DNA from: Nevskia sp.
Lineage (GTDB): Bacteria; Pseudomonadota; Gammaproteobacteria; Nevskiales; Nevskiaceae
Reading direction: 5' to 3'
Length of the DNA stretch: 64,000 nucleotides
Assembly (NCBI GenBank): GCA_021732745.1
Contig: JAKFUK010000002.1
Coordinates: 124,001-188,000, forward strand
Part shown: in pieces, positions 36,256 to 45,177 of the stretch
How the letters are laid out: every line of letters begins with the position of its first letter
Position numbering within the stretch: position 1 is the first letter of the stretch
The notes under the pieces: generated by a model
Told to the model about the DNA's origin: nothing
Seen by the model: the letters and a program-made list of their open reading frames with translations, nothing else
Databases searched by the model: none
Position numbers and translations under genes: made by a program

Positions 36256-37229
36256 CCGAGGAACTGACCAAACCGTCATCACGACGTCGACGCGCCGTGA
36301 TCGCCGTCGCCGGCCTTGGTGTGCTGATCTACCTCGCGGCGGCGGTGCTGACCGATGCCGATCGCCTGCAGGCGGCGCTGCTGTCGCTGGGCTGGTCCGG
36401 AACTTTGCTGGTGCTTGGGGCTTCGCTGCTCAATTACGGGCTGCGCTTTCATCGCTGGTCGCTGTATGTGTCGAAGCTTGGCCACAGCGTGCCGCGCGGT
36501 CGGCACTTTCTCTATTACTTGTGCGGCTTTGCGTTCACGGTGAGCCCGGGCAAGGCTGGTGAGGCGGTGCGCTCGCTGTATCTGCGCGAGCACGGCGTGC
36601 CCTATGCCGATTCGATCGCCGCGCTGTTCGTCGAACGGGTGCTGGATCTGATGGCGATCGCCCTGCTGGCCAGCCTGTTCGTGCTTCAGGATCACTCGTA
36701 CTGGCCGGTGCTGGCGGGTGCGCTTGGCGTGACCGTGGCGCTGGTGGTGTTCATCGGCCGGCCGGCGGTCAGCGCCCTGCTTGATCGCCTTGCGGCTGCG
36801 CGCAGCGGCCGCATCGCCAAGGCGCTCGGCGGCATTGCCAATCTGCTGCGGGCTTCGCGCAGCTTGCTGTCGCCTCGGCTGCTGTCGACCGGCCTTGTGC
36901 TCGGGCTGGTGGCCTGGGGTGTGGAAGGCATTGGTCTGTACTGGATCTGCGAGGGCTTGGGCCTCAGCACCTCGCTGGTCACCGCCACCGGCATCTACGG
37001 CATCGCCGTGCTGGCCGGTGGTGCGGCCTTCTTCATGCCTGGCGGCATCGGTGGCATGGAAGTGGCGATGCCAGCACTGCTGGTCGCGCAAGGCGTGCCG
37101 GTGACGACCGCCGTCATCGCCATGCTGCTGTGCCGGCTGGCCACCCTGTGGTTCGCCGTTGTCCTCGGCCTGATTGCCGCCACCGTGCTCGAAACCCGCA
37201 AAAGCCTTCCCCGCCTGATCACCCCATGA
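36252..37229 (+). CDS. LPG-synthase TM/YbhN-family membrane protein, possible flippase
   Basis: A 325-residue protein with about eight membrane helices belonging to the lysylphosphatidylglycerol-synthase TM (UPF0104/YbhN) family. Seen: GLRFHRWSLYVSKLG, CGFAFTVSPGKAGEAVRSLYLREHG and the late GGAAFFMPGGIGGMEVAMPALL, all family signatures. Members are often linked to lipid-linked sugar or polyprenyl-phosphate translocation. The GTG start at 36252 is the only start before the first helix. The stop overlaps the ATG of the HAD-UbiA gene, so it is coupled to a presumed polyprenyl-phosphate sugar pathway; a flippase role is inferred from that. Confidence 0.85.
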   Translation: MTEELTKPSSRRRRAVIAVAGLGVLIYLAAAVLTDADRLQAALLSLGWSGTLLVLGASLLNYGLRFHRWSLYVSKLGHSVPRGRHFLYYLCGFAFTVSPGKAGEAVRSLYLREHGVPYADSIAALFVERVLDLMAIALLASLFVLQDHSYWPVLAGALGVTVALVVFIGRPAVSALLDRLAAARSGRIAKALGGIANLLRASRSLLSPRLLSTGLVLGLVAWGVEGIGLYWICEGLGLSTSLVTATGIYGIAVLAGGAAFFMPGGIGGMEVAMPALLVAQGVPVTTAVIAMLLCRLATLWFAVVLGLIAATVLETRKSLPRLITP

Positions 37230-38659
37230 GCCTCAGCCCAACCGCCGTTTCCGTGCCGCTGTGCGTCGATCTCGATGGCACCCTGACCGCCATCGACACC
37301 CTGCACGAAACCGTGCTCGGCTTGGCCAAGGACGCGCCGCTGGCGCTGCTGTCGGTGCCGGGCTGGATCGCCAGCGGCAAGGCGACGTTCAAGCGCGAAG
37401 TGTCCAGCCGCGCGCAGATCGACGTCAGTTGCCTGCCGTATCGCGAGGACCTGCTCGAATGGCTGCGTGCCGAACGGGCGACCGGCCGCAAGCTGGTGCT
37501 GGCCACTGCCGCCGACCGCCGCATTGCCGACGCGGTGGCCGCGCATCTCGGCATCTTCGATGAAGTGATCGCCAGCGACGGCGCGGAAAACCTGTCCGGC
37601 GACGGCAAGCGCGCCGCACTGGTCGCGCGTTTTGGCGAGCGCGGCTTCGATTACGTCGGCAATGACGAGGTCGATCTCAAGGTCTGGCCGTCGGCGCGGC
37701 AAGCGGTGGTGGTCGGCACGGCATCGCTGGCCGAGCGCGCGGCCAAGCTCGCCGAAGCCGGGCCGGTGTTCGCGGCCGTGCCGGGGTCGCTCAAGCTATG
37801 GATCAAGGCGGCGCGGCTGTATCAATGGGTCAAGAACCTCTTGATCTTCCTGCCGGCGCTGCTTGCGCACCGGATTGCCGATCCGGCGGTGCTCGGTTCC
37901 GCTGCACTGGCTTTTCTCGCGTTCGGTCTGTGCGCGTCGAGCGTCTATCTGTTCAACGATCTGCTCGATCTGTCATCCGATCGCCGTCACAAGCGCAAGC
38001 GCCACCGGCCGTTCGCGTCCGGCGCGCTGCCGGCGAGCAGGGGTGTGGCGGTCGGCATCGCGCTGTTTCTGGCGGCGGTCGCAATCGCGGTGCAGGTCGG
38101 CTGGCAGTTCTGCGCGGTGCTGTCGGCTTATTACCTGTTCACCTGGGCGTATTCGCTGCGCTACAAGCGGGCGGCGATCGTCGACGTGATGATGCTCGCC
38201 GGCCTCTACACCATCCGCATCGTTGCCGGTGGTGCTGCGACCGGCGTGACTGTGTCGTTCTGGCTGCTGGCCTTCTCGATGTTCATCTTCCTGAGTCTGG
38301 CGGTGGTCAAGCGCTACGCGGAACTGGACGACGCCAACCGCGCCGGCAAGGCCAAGGCCGCCGGGCGCGGCTACAGCGCCGAAGATTTGCCGCTGCTGCT
38401 GAGCCTCGGCACGGCGTCCGGCTTCGCCGGCATCGTGGTCATGGCGCTGTACATCAACAGCCCGGAATCAGCCGCGCTGTACAGCGATTCCAAGCCGATG
38501 TGGCTGATCTGCCCGCTGCTGCTGTACTGGATCGCCAGGGTCTGGCTGCTGACCACGCGCGGCCAGATGCACGACGACCCGATCCTGTTCGCGATCCGCG
38601 ACCGGATCAGCATCGCGATCATCGCGGCGATCGGTGCGATCGTGGTTCTCGCCATCTGA
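37226..38659 (+). CDS. HAD phosphatase-UbiA prenyltransferase fusion (DPPR synthase-like)
   Basis: Residues 1-200 are a HAD domain: VDLDGTLTAIDT with D15 and D17, ATAADRRIADAVAAHLG, and YVGNDEVDLKVW. Residues 205-477 are a UbiA-type membrane prenyltransferase with about eight helices and the motif NDLLDLSSDRRHKRKRHRP, close to the NDxxDxxxDR.HptKRfRP motif of decaprenyl-phosphate phosphoribosyltransferase (Rv3806c type). Together these predict transfer of phosphoribose from PRPP to polyprenyl phosphate; the HAD half may remove the 5-phosphate. The stop overlaps the next ATG (TGATG). Activity is inferred from motif and neighbours. Confidence 0.85.
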   Translation: MSLSPTAVSVPLCVDLDGTLTAIDTLHETVLGLAKDAPLALLSVPGWIASGKATFKREVSSRAQIDVSCLPYREDLLEWLRAERATGRKLVLATAADRRIADAVAAHLGIFDEVIASDGAENLSGDGKRAALVARFGERGFDYVGNDEVDLKVWPSARQAVVVGTASLAERAAKLAEAGPVFAAVPGSLKLWIKAARLYQWVKNLLIFLPALLAHRIADPAVLGSAALAFLAFGLCASSVYLFNDLLDLSSDRRHKRKRHRPFASGALPASRGVAVGIALFLAAVAIAVQVGWQFCAVLSAYYLFTWAYSLRYKRAAIVDVMMLAGLYTIRIVAGGAATGVTVSFWLLAFSMFIFLSLAVVKRYAELDDANRAGKAKAAGRGYSAEDLPLLLSLGTASGFAGIVVMALYINSPESAALYSDSKPMWLICPLLLYWIARVWLLTTRGQMHDDPILFAIRDRISIAIIAAIGAIVVLAI

Positions 38660-39975
38660 TGGCCGCTGCTGGCAGTTCCTGGGGGCGCCTGCCGGGCGCA
38701 GCGCAGCGCTTGCTGCCGATCGCCAGCCGCCATGATCGGCTGCCGGACGAGCCTGCGATGCTGCCGTTCGGCAATGGCCGCAGCTACGGCGATTCCTGCC
38801 AGAACGACGGCGGCGTGCTGCTCAAGGCGCGGATGCTCGACCGCTACATCAGCTTCGATCCGGCAAGCGGGGTGATCGACCTCGAAGCCGGCGTATTGCT
38901 GAGTGAAATCATTGACCTGGCGCTGCCCAGCGGTTGGTTTCTGCCGGTGACGCCGGGCACCCGCTTCGTCACCGTCGGCGGGGCGATCGCCAACGACGTG
39001 CACGGCAAGAACCATCACCGCGCCGGCAGCTTCGGCAATCACGTACTGGATTTCGAGCTGCTGCGTTCCGATGGCAGCGTCCGCCGCTGTTCGCCGACCG
39101 AAAACAGCGACTGGTTCGATGCCACCATCGGCGGTCTCGGCCTCACCGGCCTGATCCGCCGGGCGCGCGTGCAATTGAAGCGGGTGGCCGGGCCTTGGCT
39201 GATCGGCGACAGTCGGCGCTTCGCCAACCTGCGCGAGTTTTTTGCCATCGCCACCGAATCGGAAGCGGATTGGGAGTACACCGTCGCCTGGATCGACTGC
39301 TCCGGCACCGGTCGCCGACTCGGCCGCGGCATCTTCATTCGCGGCAATCACGCTTCGGCGCAGGCGGCGGTCGACGCCCGCCCACCCGGCAACGGCAGCC
39401 TGCGCATGCCGTTCACGCCGCCGGTGTCGGCGATCAATGGTTTGAGCCTGACGGCGTTCAACAAGCTCTACTATCACCGCCCAGGAGCAGTCGCCACCGA
39501 TGCCCTGTGGCATTACCGGCCTTTCTTCTATCCGCTTGATTCCATTCATGAATGGAACCGGATGTACGGACCGGACGGCTTCTATCAGTACCAGTGCGCG
39601 GTGCCCGAAGCCGGGGCCGAGGCAGTGCTCGAAGAAATGCTGCGGCGGATCGGCGAATCCGGCCTCGGCTCCTTTTTATTGGTGCTCAAAACCTTCGGCA
39701 CCGTGGCTTCGCGCGGCCTGCTGTCGTTCCCGCGCCCGGGTGCGACGCTGGCGCTCGATTTCCCCAATCGCGGCGCGCGGACGCTGGCCTTGCTCGAAGC
39801 ACTTGACGACCTGACCCGCTCGGTCGGCGGCGCGGTATACCCGGCCAAGGACGCGCGCATGTCGGCAGCGGCGTTCCAGCACTATTTCCCCCGGTGGCGG
39901 GATTTTTCCCGCTTTGTCGATCCGAAGTTCACGTCGTCGTTCTGGCGGCGTGTCACCGAAACCCCGAACGCATGA
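38659..39975 (+). CDS. DprE1-like FAD-dependent decaprenylphosphoryl-ribose oxidase
   Basis: A 438-residue vanillyl-alcohol-oxidase-fold flavoprotein. FAD-binding blocks: PFGNGRSYGDSCQNDGG, TPGTRFVTVGGAIANDVHGKNHH and IGGLGLTGLI. C-terminal substrate blocks match mycobacterial DprE1: PFFYPLDSIHEWNRMYGPDG, YQYQCAVP, LDFP, AVYPAKDARM. With the SDR downstream it would epimerise polyprenylphosphoryl-ribose to arabinose at C2' via a keto intermediate. The position of the benzothiazinone-binding Cys387 of M. tuberculosis appears to be Ala365 here (TLALDFP). Start ATG 38659 follows TGATG overlap with the prenyltransferase; stop overlaps the SDR. Confidence 0.9.
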   Translation: MAAAGSSWGRLPGAAQRLLPIASRHDRLPDEPAMLPFGNGRSYGDSCQNDGGVLLKARMLDRYISFDPASGVIDLEAGVLLSEIIDLALPSGWFLPVTPGTRFVTVGGAIANDVHGKNHHRAGSFGNHVLDFELLRSDGSVRRCSPTENSDWFDATIGGLGLTGLIRRARVQLKRVAGPWLIGDSRRFANLREFFAIATESEADWEYTVAWIDCSGTGRRLGRGIFIRGNHASAQAAVDARPPGNGSLRMPFTPPVSAINGLSLTAFNKLYYHRPGAVATDALWHYRPFFYPLDSIHEWNRMYGPDGFYQYQCAVPEAGAEAVLEEMLRRIGESGLGSFLLVLKTFGTVASRGLLSFPRPGATLALDFPNRGARTLALLEALDDLTRSVGGAVYPAKDARMSAAAFQHYFPRWRDFSRFVDPKFTSSFWRRVTETPNA

Positions 39976-40709
39976 GAAGAATCCTGATCATGGGTGCCAC
40001 TTCGGCCATTGCCGAAGCAAGCGCCCGCGAATTCGCCGCTCTTGGCGACGCCTTGTTCCTGGTCGGCCGCAATGCCGACCGCCTCGGTGCCATTGCCGAC
40101 GACCTGCGCCTGCGTGGTGCCGCCCAGGTCGACACCTATGTCATGGATGCCCGCGAACTGGCCGGCTATCCGCAGCTGGTCGATGAAGCGACGCGCCGTC
40201 TGGGTGGTCTCGACACCGCCCTGATCGCCCACGGCACGCTCACCGACCAGCCGGCCGCCGCCGCCAGCAGCGAGCTGATGCTGGAAGAGTTCCGCATCAA
40301 CGCGCTCAGCCACATGGTGCTGTGCACGGAACTCGGCAACCGCTTCGAAGCCCAGGGTCGCGGCTGCATCGCGGTGATTTCCTCGGTGGCCGGCGATCGC
40401 GGCCGGCAGTCGAACTACGTCTACGGCTCGGCCAAGGCTGCCGTCACCGCCTTCACCAGCGGCCTGCGCCAGCGCCTCCACCCCAAAGGCGTTCATGTGC
40501 TGACCATCAAGCCCGGCTTCGTCGACACGCCGATGACTGCCAGCTTCAAGAAGGGCGCGCTGTGGGCGACGCCGTCAGCGGTCGCAAAGTCGATCGTCAA
40601 GGCCATGCAGCGCGGTACGCCGGTGCTCTACACGCCCTGGTTCTGGTGGGGAATCATGCAGATCATCAAGAACGTGCCGGAAGTGATTTTCCGCAAGCTG
40701 AAGCTCTAG
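39972..40709 (+). CDS. DprE2-like short-chain dehydrogenase
   Basis: NAD(P)H-dependent reductase of the SDR family, 245 aa. Rossmann motif MGATSAIAEASAREFA, NAG-equivalent IAHGTL, catalytic Ser in VISSVAGDRGRQSN and YVYGSAKAA with Tyr and Lys. The C-terminal SFKKGALWATPSAVAKSIVKAMQRG...YTPWFWWGIMQIIKNVP closely resembles DprE2, the partner reducing the 2-keto intermediate made by DprE1. The ATG overlaps the oxidase stop (ATGA). It is the last gene of the operon and meets a convergent gene 7 nt on. Confidence 0.9.
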   Translation: MRRILIMGATSAIAEASAREFAALGDALFLVGRNADRLGAIADDLRLRGAAQVDTYVMDARELAGYPQLVDEATRRLGGLDTALIAHGTLTDQPAAAASSELMLEEFRINALSHMVLCTELGNRFEAQGRGCIAVISSVAGDRGRQSNYVYGSAKAAVTAFTSGLRQRLHPKGVHVLTIKPGFVDTPMTASFKKGALWATPSAVAKSIVKAMQRGTPVLYTPWFWWGIMQIIKNVPEVIFRKLKL

Positions 40710-40711
40710 TT

Positions 40712-40725
40712 CTGCCCTAGGGCAG
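40712..40725. terminator. Short palindrome between convergent genes
   Basis: CTGCCCTAGGGCAG is a perfect 14-nt palindrome lying between the stops of the DprE2-like gene and the convergent membrane-protein gene; it contains the latter's TAG. It is too short and lacks a loop and T-run for a standard terminator, so the call is tentative. Confidence 0.3.
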
Positions 40726-42540
40726 CGCCTTGTAACGATGATCGGCCGGATCGTAATAAACGATCCGGACATCGCCGCCGATCATGCAGTCGGCTGACAG
40801 CCGGGCCCCGAAGTGGATGCGCTGCTCGGTGTCGATGCGGAGATCCGGAAAGCGGTAGCGGCAGCCGCTGGCACCGGCGCGTTCGTCGGCGAGGTCGCGC
40901 AGCAACAGTTTCTGGTCGGCGTCCTCGAAATGGTAGCGATAGCCGGGCGGCAGTTCGGCATCGATCCGGTAGCGGCCTTCCATCTGCCGGACCTGGAAAT
41001 GACGGTCCGGCGGCGCGCTGTCCGGTGCGCCGCGACGGCTGTCGACGTACTCGATGCTGCTGATCCGCAGCACGCGCCCCGGCGCATCGACAAAGCGGCG
41101 CAAGTCGTCGTTGGAGACGAAGCGCGAGGAAAAATCGTTCACCACCATCAGGGTGCGCCCTTCGACGGCCTCCTGACGCAGCAGCATGTGCAGCTTGGCC
41201 TGATTGCGGCTGCGCTCGACATTGGTGGCAATCGCGCCGCTGGCGAGCAATGACTGGCTGGTGCCGAAGCTGAGCACCAGCAGCAGGGTTGCCACGGCAG
41301 TCGCGGCAAGGCGGAGTTGCCGGGTGCCGGCGCGCTGCCAGATATGCGCCAGCAGCAGCACCGCGAACAGCGATGCGGCCAGGCCGATACGCGGCGTCAC
41401 CGCCGTCACCATCAGCAGGGCGGTCAGCCAGGACAGCCACAGCAGCGTGTCCAGGACCACCGGCACGGCGATGACGCCGGTGCGTCGAAACAAGCGCCAG
41501 CGCCGCAGCAGCGTCCAGCCGACCACGACCACAAAGCCGAGGTTGGCGAACAGTTGCATCAGCAGAGGTGCCGGCAAGGCCGAAAAATCCATGCGGCGGA
41601 TGGCCGCCACGGTGTCGGCATTCAACTGGCCGTCGTTGAACGGCCATTCGAGCAGTTCGCGCAGGGCATGCAGCAGCGGGCTGTGCGTGCCAGCCGCCGC
41701 GACGCCCACCCCCACTTCGCTGCCGAAGGCAAACCAGCGCGCCAGCAACCACAGCAGCGCGGGCACGCTGACGATGGCGGTCAGCCGCAGCGCCCGCCAG
41801 CGTCCGTGTCGCCATTCCCGCAGCAGCACGCCGCTGGTGGCGGCAGCGGCGGCAGCGAGCGCGGTTTCCTTGGTGAATACCGCCAGCGTCAGCCACAGCA
41901 GCATCCAGCCGTAGCGACGTACGCGATAGGCACGAAACGCCAGCACGATCAGGCCGGCGACCACGGCATCGAAAGCGAACGAAGGGTGGAAGAACAGCTC
42001 GCCCTCGAACCAGGCGGCCGGGGTGAGCGCCACGGCCAGCACGCTGAAAGCCAGCGGGAAGCCGGTGAGCCGATAGGTTCGGCAGGCGGTGTCAACCACC
42101 AGCACCAGCACGGCGGCATACAGCGCGTAACAGGCCACCAGGTAGAGGTTCCAGGCGTCGCCGAGGATGCCGTGCAGCAGCAGGAAGGCAACATTGACAC
42201 CCGGACGCAGGTAATGGGTGTGCGGCTGCGTCCAGTCGGGATAGATGTACCAGTAGTTCGAGAAACCTTCGCCGAGCCAGGCTTGCAGGCGTTCGGGAAG
42301 CGACATGCCGCCCAGACTGGTCGAATGAACCAGCAGCCCGATGTCATCGTTCGAGGGGTGGTAAGCGCTCCACACCTCGCGGAACAACCAGAGTTCAAGG
42401 CCGAAAACGGCGGCGAAGATCAGCAGCAGCGACAGCGGATAGCGCCAGCGCTGCAGACGCGCGCCGATCCCGCCTGCTGGCATCGACAACAAGCCACCCG
42501 ACGATCCATCCGTCGCCACACCCGCGAGCAGGCCGTTCAT
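40717..42540 (-). CDS. Large membrane protein, possible GT-C-type glycosyltransferase
   Basis: A 607-residue protein with about ten membrane helices between residues 33 and 430, then a soluble C-terminal domain of about 170 residues. The first periplasmic loop holds an acidic motif HPSNDDIG and, further on, WYIYPDWTQPHTHYLRPG, the kind of place where GT-C enzymes carry their catalytic Asp. I do not recognise the exact family. It converges on the DprE-like operon and overlaps the upstream epimerase gene by 4 bases. Using a polyprenyl-phosphate sugar as donor would fit the context, but that is inference. Confidence 0.6.
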   Translation of the reverse strand: MNGLLAGVATDGSSGGLLSMPAGGIGARLQRWRYPLSLLLIFAAVFGLELWLFREVWSAYHPSNDDIGLLVHSTSLGGMSLPERLQAWLGEGFSNYWYIYPDWTQPHTHYLRPGVNVAFLLLHGILGDAWNLYLVACYALYAAVLVLVVDTACRTYRLTGFPLAFSVLAVALTPAAWFEGELFFHPSFAFDAVVAGLIVLAFRAYRVRRYGWMLLWLTLAVFTKETALAAAAAATSGVLLREWRHGRWRALRLTAIVSVPALLWLLARWFAFGSEVGVGVAAAGTHSPLLHALRELLEWPFNDGQLNADTVAAIRRMDFSALPAPLLMQLFANLGFVVVVGWTLLRRWRLFRRTGVIAVPVVLDTLLWLSWLTALLMVTAVTPRIGLAASLFAVLLLAHIWQRAGTRQLRLAATAVATLLLVLSFGTSQSLLASGAIATNVERSRNQAKLHMLLRQEAVEGRTLMVVNDFSSRFVSNDDLRRFVDAPGRVLRISSIEYVDSRRGAPDSAPPDRHFQVRQMEGRYRIDAELPPGYRYHFEDADQKLLLRDLADERAGASGCRYRFPDLRIDTEQRIHFGARLSADCMIGGDVRIVYYDPADHRYKALP

Positions 42541-43514
42541 GCCGGACGCGCTGCGGCGCGCGGGTACCCGCTTCGATGCCAGGCGGCCGCCTCGCGGAGC
42601 CCGGTGGCGACTGGCCGATGAACCACGCCAAGTTCAGTCGCCGCGCGGCGACCATCCAGCCGGAGGTCATGCCGGCAAAGGCGCGTCAGCCAGGGGCGGA
42701 TCGGCGGCGGCAGGCGTCCGGCCCCGACGGCCAACTCGCCGACCTTCAGCAGCGGCCCGATCAGTTTCAGTTCCAGTTGCAGTCGCAGCGTGCTGATCGT
42801 GGACGGTGGCGTCACGCCCAGGGCTTCGCCGTAATGCTGGAAATAGCCGTTCCAGGTCGGAGCGTCGTCGACACCCAGGTTGTAGGCGCGGCCTGCGGCC
42901 ACCGGCGTTTCAAGGGCCAGGCGCACCGCCGCTGCAAGGTCATCGACGTGAACCAGATTGCAGCAGCCGTTGCCTGCCGCACCCAGCGCGCCGAGGCGAC
43001 GCGCCAGCAGCAGATCGCCCAGCAAGCCGCTCCATTGCAGGCTGGCGGGACCATAAACGATGCCCGGCCGCAGGATCGCAAGGTTCGGAAGTGGTGCCAG
43101 CAGGCGCTCGGCCGCCACCTTGGCCGCGCCATAGGCATCGAGATCGCCGAGCAGCGGCGCGTCTTCGTCAACCCGGCCAACCGCCGAGCCGTACACCGCC
43201 ATTGAACTTAAGTGCACCACGCGCGGTGTGCGCGCGAGCTGCGGCAGCACGGCGGCCAGCGCCCGGGCGTTGGCGGTGATGGTGTCGGCGGCGCCGGCAA
43301 TGCAGTTGACGATGCCGTCAGCGTCGGCAAGTGCTGCGCGCAACGAGGCTTCCGAAGTCGCATCGACCTGGCGTTGCTCGATTGCCCCTTCGCCCGGCTG
43401 CGGACTGCGGACGCCGGCCACCGGCACGGCCCAGTCGCTGGCGGCCAGGGCCGCGACGATGCGCCGACCGATGAAGCCGCCGGCACCGAGCACGATGACG
43501 CGACGACGGCTCAA
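42537..43514 (-). CDS. NAD-dependent epimerase/dehydratase-family (extended SDR) protein
   Basis: A 325-residue protein with the Rossmann motif VLGAGGFIGRRIVAALA (GxxGxxG), VVHLSSMAVYGSAVGRV and the active-site YGAAKVAAE (YxxxK), then ILRPGIVYGP. Late motifs (NLGVDDAPTWNGYFQHYGEALG) resemble nucleotide-sugar epimerases. The stop overlaps the start of the large membrane protein (ATGA). The substrate is likely an activated sugar, not determined. Upstream, 43515-43752 is a 238-nt AT-richer non-coding stretch. Confidence 0.85.
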   Translation of the reverse strand: MSRRRVIVLGAGGFIGRRIVAALAASDWAVPVAGVRSPQPGEGAIEQRQVDATSEASLRAALADADGIVNCIAGAADTITANARALAAVLPQLARTPRVVHLSSMAVYGSAVGRVDEDAPLLGDLDAYGAAKVAAERLLAPLPNLAILRPGIVYGPASLQWSGLLGDLLLARRLGALGAAGNGCCNLVHVDDLAAAVRLALETPVAAGRAYNLGVDDAPTWNGYFQHYGEALGVTPPSTISTLRLQLELKLIGPLLKVGELAVGAGRLPPPIRPWLTRLCRHDLRLDGRRAATELGVVHRPVATGLREAAAWHRSGYPRAAARPA

Positions 43515-43752
43515 GTCCGCGCTCCGGATTGGGAATTCGCTTTGACGGCAAGCCCTGCGTCACCATTCGGGCGGCATCCTGCGGGTACGACAGGCAGAAA
43601 CATCACATTCAATCATTGATCAAGTCGGATACGACATTCTATTCATCTTGCACTGCGATGCATTGACAAAAAGCAAGCATCTTCAAGCATTTGCGAATGC
43701 ATGAATCAGCTGTCGTGTCGCAATTCAGATCCGTGCAGCCGGTGTCCGCGCA
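43515..43752. other. Intergenic region, AT-rich, no gene seen
   Basis: Between the epimerase start and the acyltransferase stop (both minus strand). It is visibly AT-richer than neighbours around 43590-43720 and should hold the epimerase promoter. No structured repeat or small ORF convinced me. Confidence 0.5.
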
Positions 43753-44835
43753 CTACGCAAGCCGCTTGCGCCGGCCGCTGAGCAGATCGCGGCCCGGCTG
43801 CTCGACGAAGTAGTAGGACAGGGTCGACACACCGATCACGAAAGCGTTGATCAGCAGCACGCCGGCCACGGCTTCGAGCACTCCGGTCTTCATCCATTCG
43901 ACGCTGATCAGCCGATAGGCGATCGAGGTGAACAGGAAGTGGCCGAGATAGATCGAGTAGGAGATTTCGCCCAGGAAAAACATCGGCTTCGATCCAAAGA
44001 AGCGCGCGGGCGCATTGCTGTCGCTGCACAGCGCCAGCAGCAAAGGCGCGGTCAACACACCGACGATGAAGCCGGTTTCCGGCAGCAAGGCGAAACCGAC
44101 CACGAGCAGCAACATCGCCAGCGTGCTGCCGAGGCGGGTTTGCAGCCATTCGGCCGTGCGGCTGCCATAAAGATTGGCCATCAGACAACCCAGCGCGAAC
44201 TGGCTGAGTCCCCGGGTCACGCCTTCGAGGCCGGAAAGCCCCCAGAAAATCTGCGCATTCAGCGCAAAACCAATGATCACCATGGCGATGATCGGCAGCC
44301 ACGGCCGGGTGCTCCAGCGCGCCGTGCCCCAGATCAGGAACGGAAACACGAAATAGGCCAGCCACTCGATGCTGACCGACCACGACGGCGGATTCCAGGC
44401 ACCGGGGCCTTCCATGAACGGCCCCCAGGCGTGAACCATCAGCAGGTGCTGCGGCAGGGTCGCGTAATCGAAGCGCTCGGTGCCGTGATTGGTTTTCAGG
44501 CCGGCGATCTGGCTGGCCACCACGGTGGCGATCACCAGCAGCAGGATGAACACATGCAGCGGCCAGATGCGGGCGACGCGACGGCGCAGGAACTGGAAGT
44601 AGGCCGTGCGGCTGAGCCCGCCGGTGAACCAGCTTCGATAGATCAGCGCCATGATGAAGCCGCTGAGCACGAAAAAGATGTCGACCTGCCGACCGCCAGC
44701 CAGGAACAGGCGTTCGATCAACAGGGGAATTTCCACTTCCAGCCCCCGGGAAGCCAGCGCTTCGCGGGTATGTCCCCAGAAGACAATCAGCGCAGCAAGG
44801 CCGCGCAGACCAGTCAAGGCACGAATTTCATTCAT
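43753..44835 (-). CDS. Acyltransferase-3 family membrane protein
   Basis: A 360-residue integral membrane O-acyltransferase (OafA/NodX group). N-terminal motif IRALTGLRGLAALIVFWGH with the conserved H, then QVDIFFVLSGFIMALI, RRRVARIWPLH and PPSWSVSIEWLAYFVFP, ending with about ten helices. Such proteins acetylate or otherwise acylate sugars or lipids at the inner membrane. It lacks the C-terminal SGNH domain that the homologue at 47113-48954 has. It is divergent from the GMC oxidoreductase gene. Confidence 0.92.
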   Translation of the reverse strand: MNEIRALTGLRGLAALIVFWGHTREALASRGLEVEIPLLIERLFLAGGRQVDIFFVLSGFIMALIYRSWFTGGLSRTAYFQFLRRRVARIWPLHVFILLLVIATVVASQIAGLKTNHGTERFDYATLPQHLLMVHAWGPFMEGPGAWNPPSWSVSIEWLAYFVFPFLIWGTARWSTRPWLPIIAMVIIGFALNAQIFWGLSGLEGVTRGLSQFALGCLMANLYGSRTAEWLQTRLGSTLAMLLLVVGFALLPETGFIVGVLTAPLLLALCSDSNAPARFFGSKPMFFLGEISYSIYLGHFLFTSIAYRLISVEWMKTGVLEAVAGVLLINAFVIGVSTLSYYFVEQPGRDLLSGRRKRLA

Positions 44836-45177
44836 TTTTCGGTGCGCTGTGGGGTCAGGCGAGAGCTAGGCGACGGTGCCCTTTCGTGCCGAGGTGCCGA
44901 TGCTGCGGCAGCGTTGTGTAGCCTAACAGGCACAAGTTGTGCCGTTGTGCCACCGAACCCGCGACGGCGACCGGTCAGCAATTGCGGGAACCGGCGACGG
45001 GGGTGCATCACTGTCGAAGGCTAGCGCGCGAAAATTACAAACCATCGCGACTCCACGATAGTGGCGTCGTGTATCGTTTGCCCGGGTCGCACGATTCCTG
45101 CATGTCGCGCTGCCGGGGGCATCCCCGGATGGCACGTCAGCAATAAAAAACAAGTCAGCAAGTCCAGGGAGATTCAG
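44836..45177. promoter_or_regulatory. Divergent intergenic region with palindrome and tandem repeat
   Basis: This 342-nt region separates the divergent acyltransferase and GMC oxidoreductase genes. At 44929-44943 is a perfect palindrome GGCACAA-G-TTGTGCC, and the right arm GTTGTGCC is repeated in tandem (44936-44943, 44944-44951). It is a candidate operator for a regulator of one or both genes. The Shine-Dalgarno of the oxidoreductase (AGGGAG, 45167-45171) lies at the end. Confidence 0.45.
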
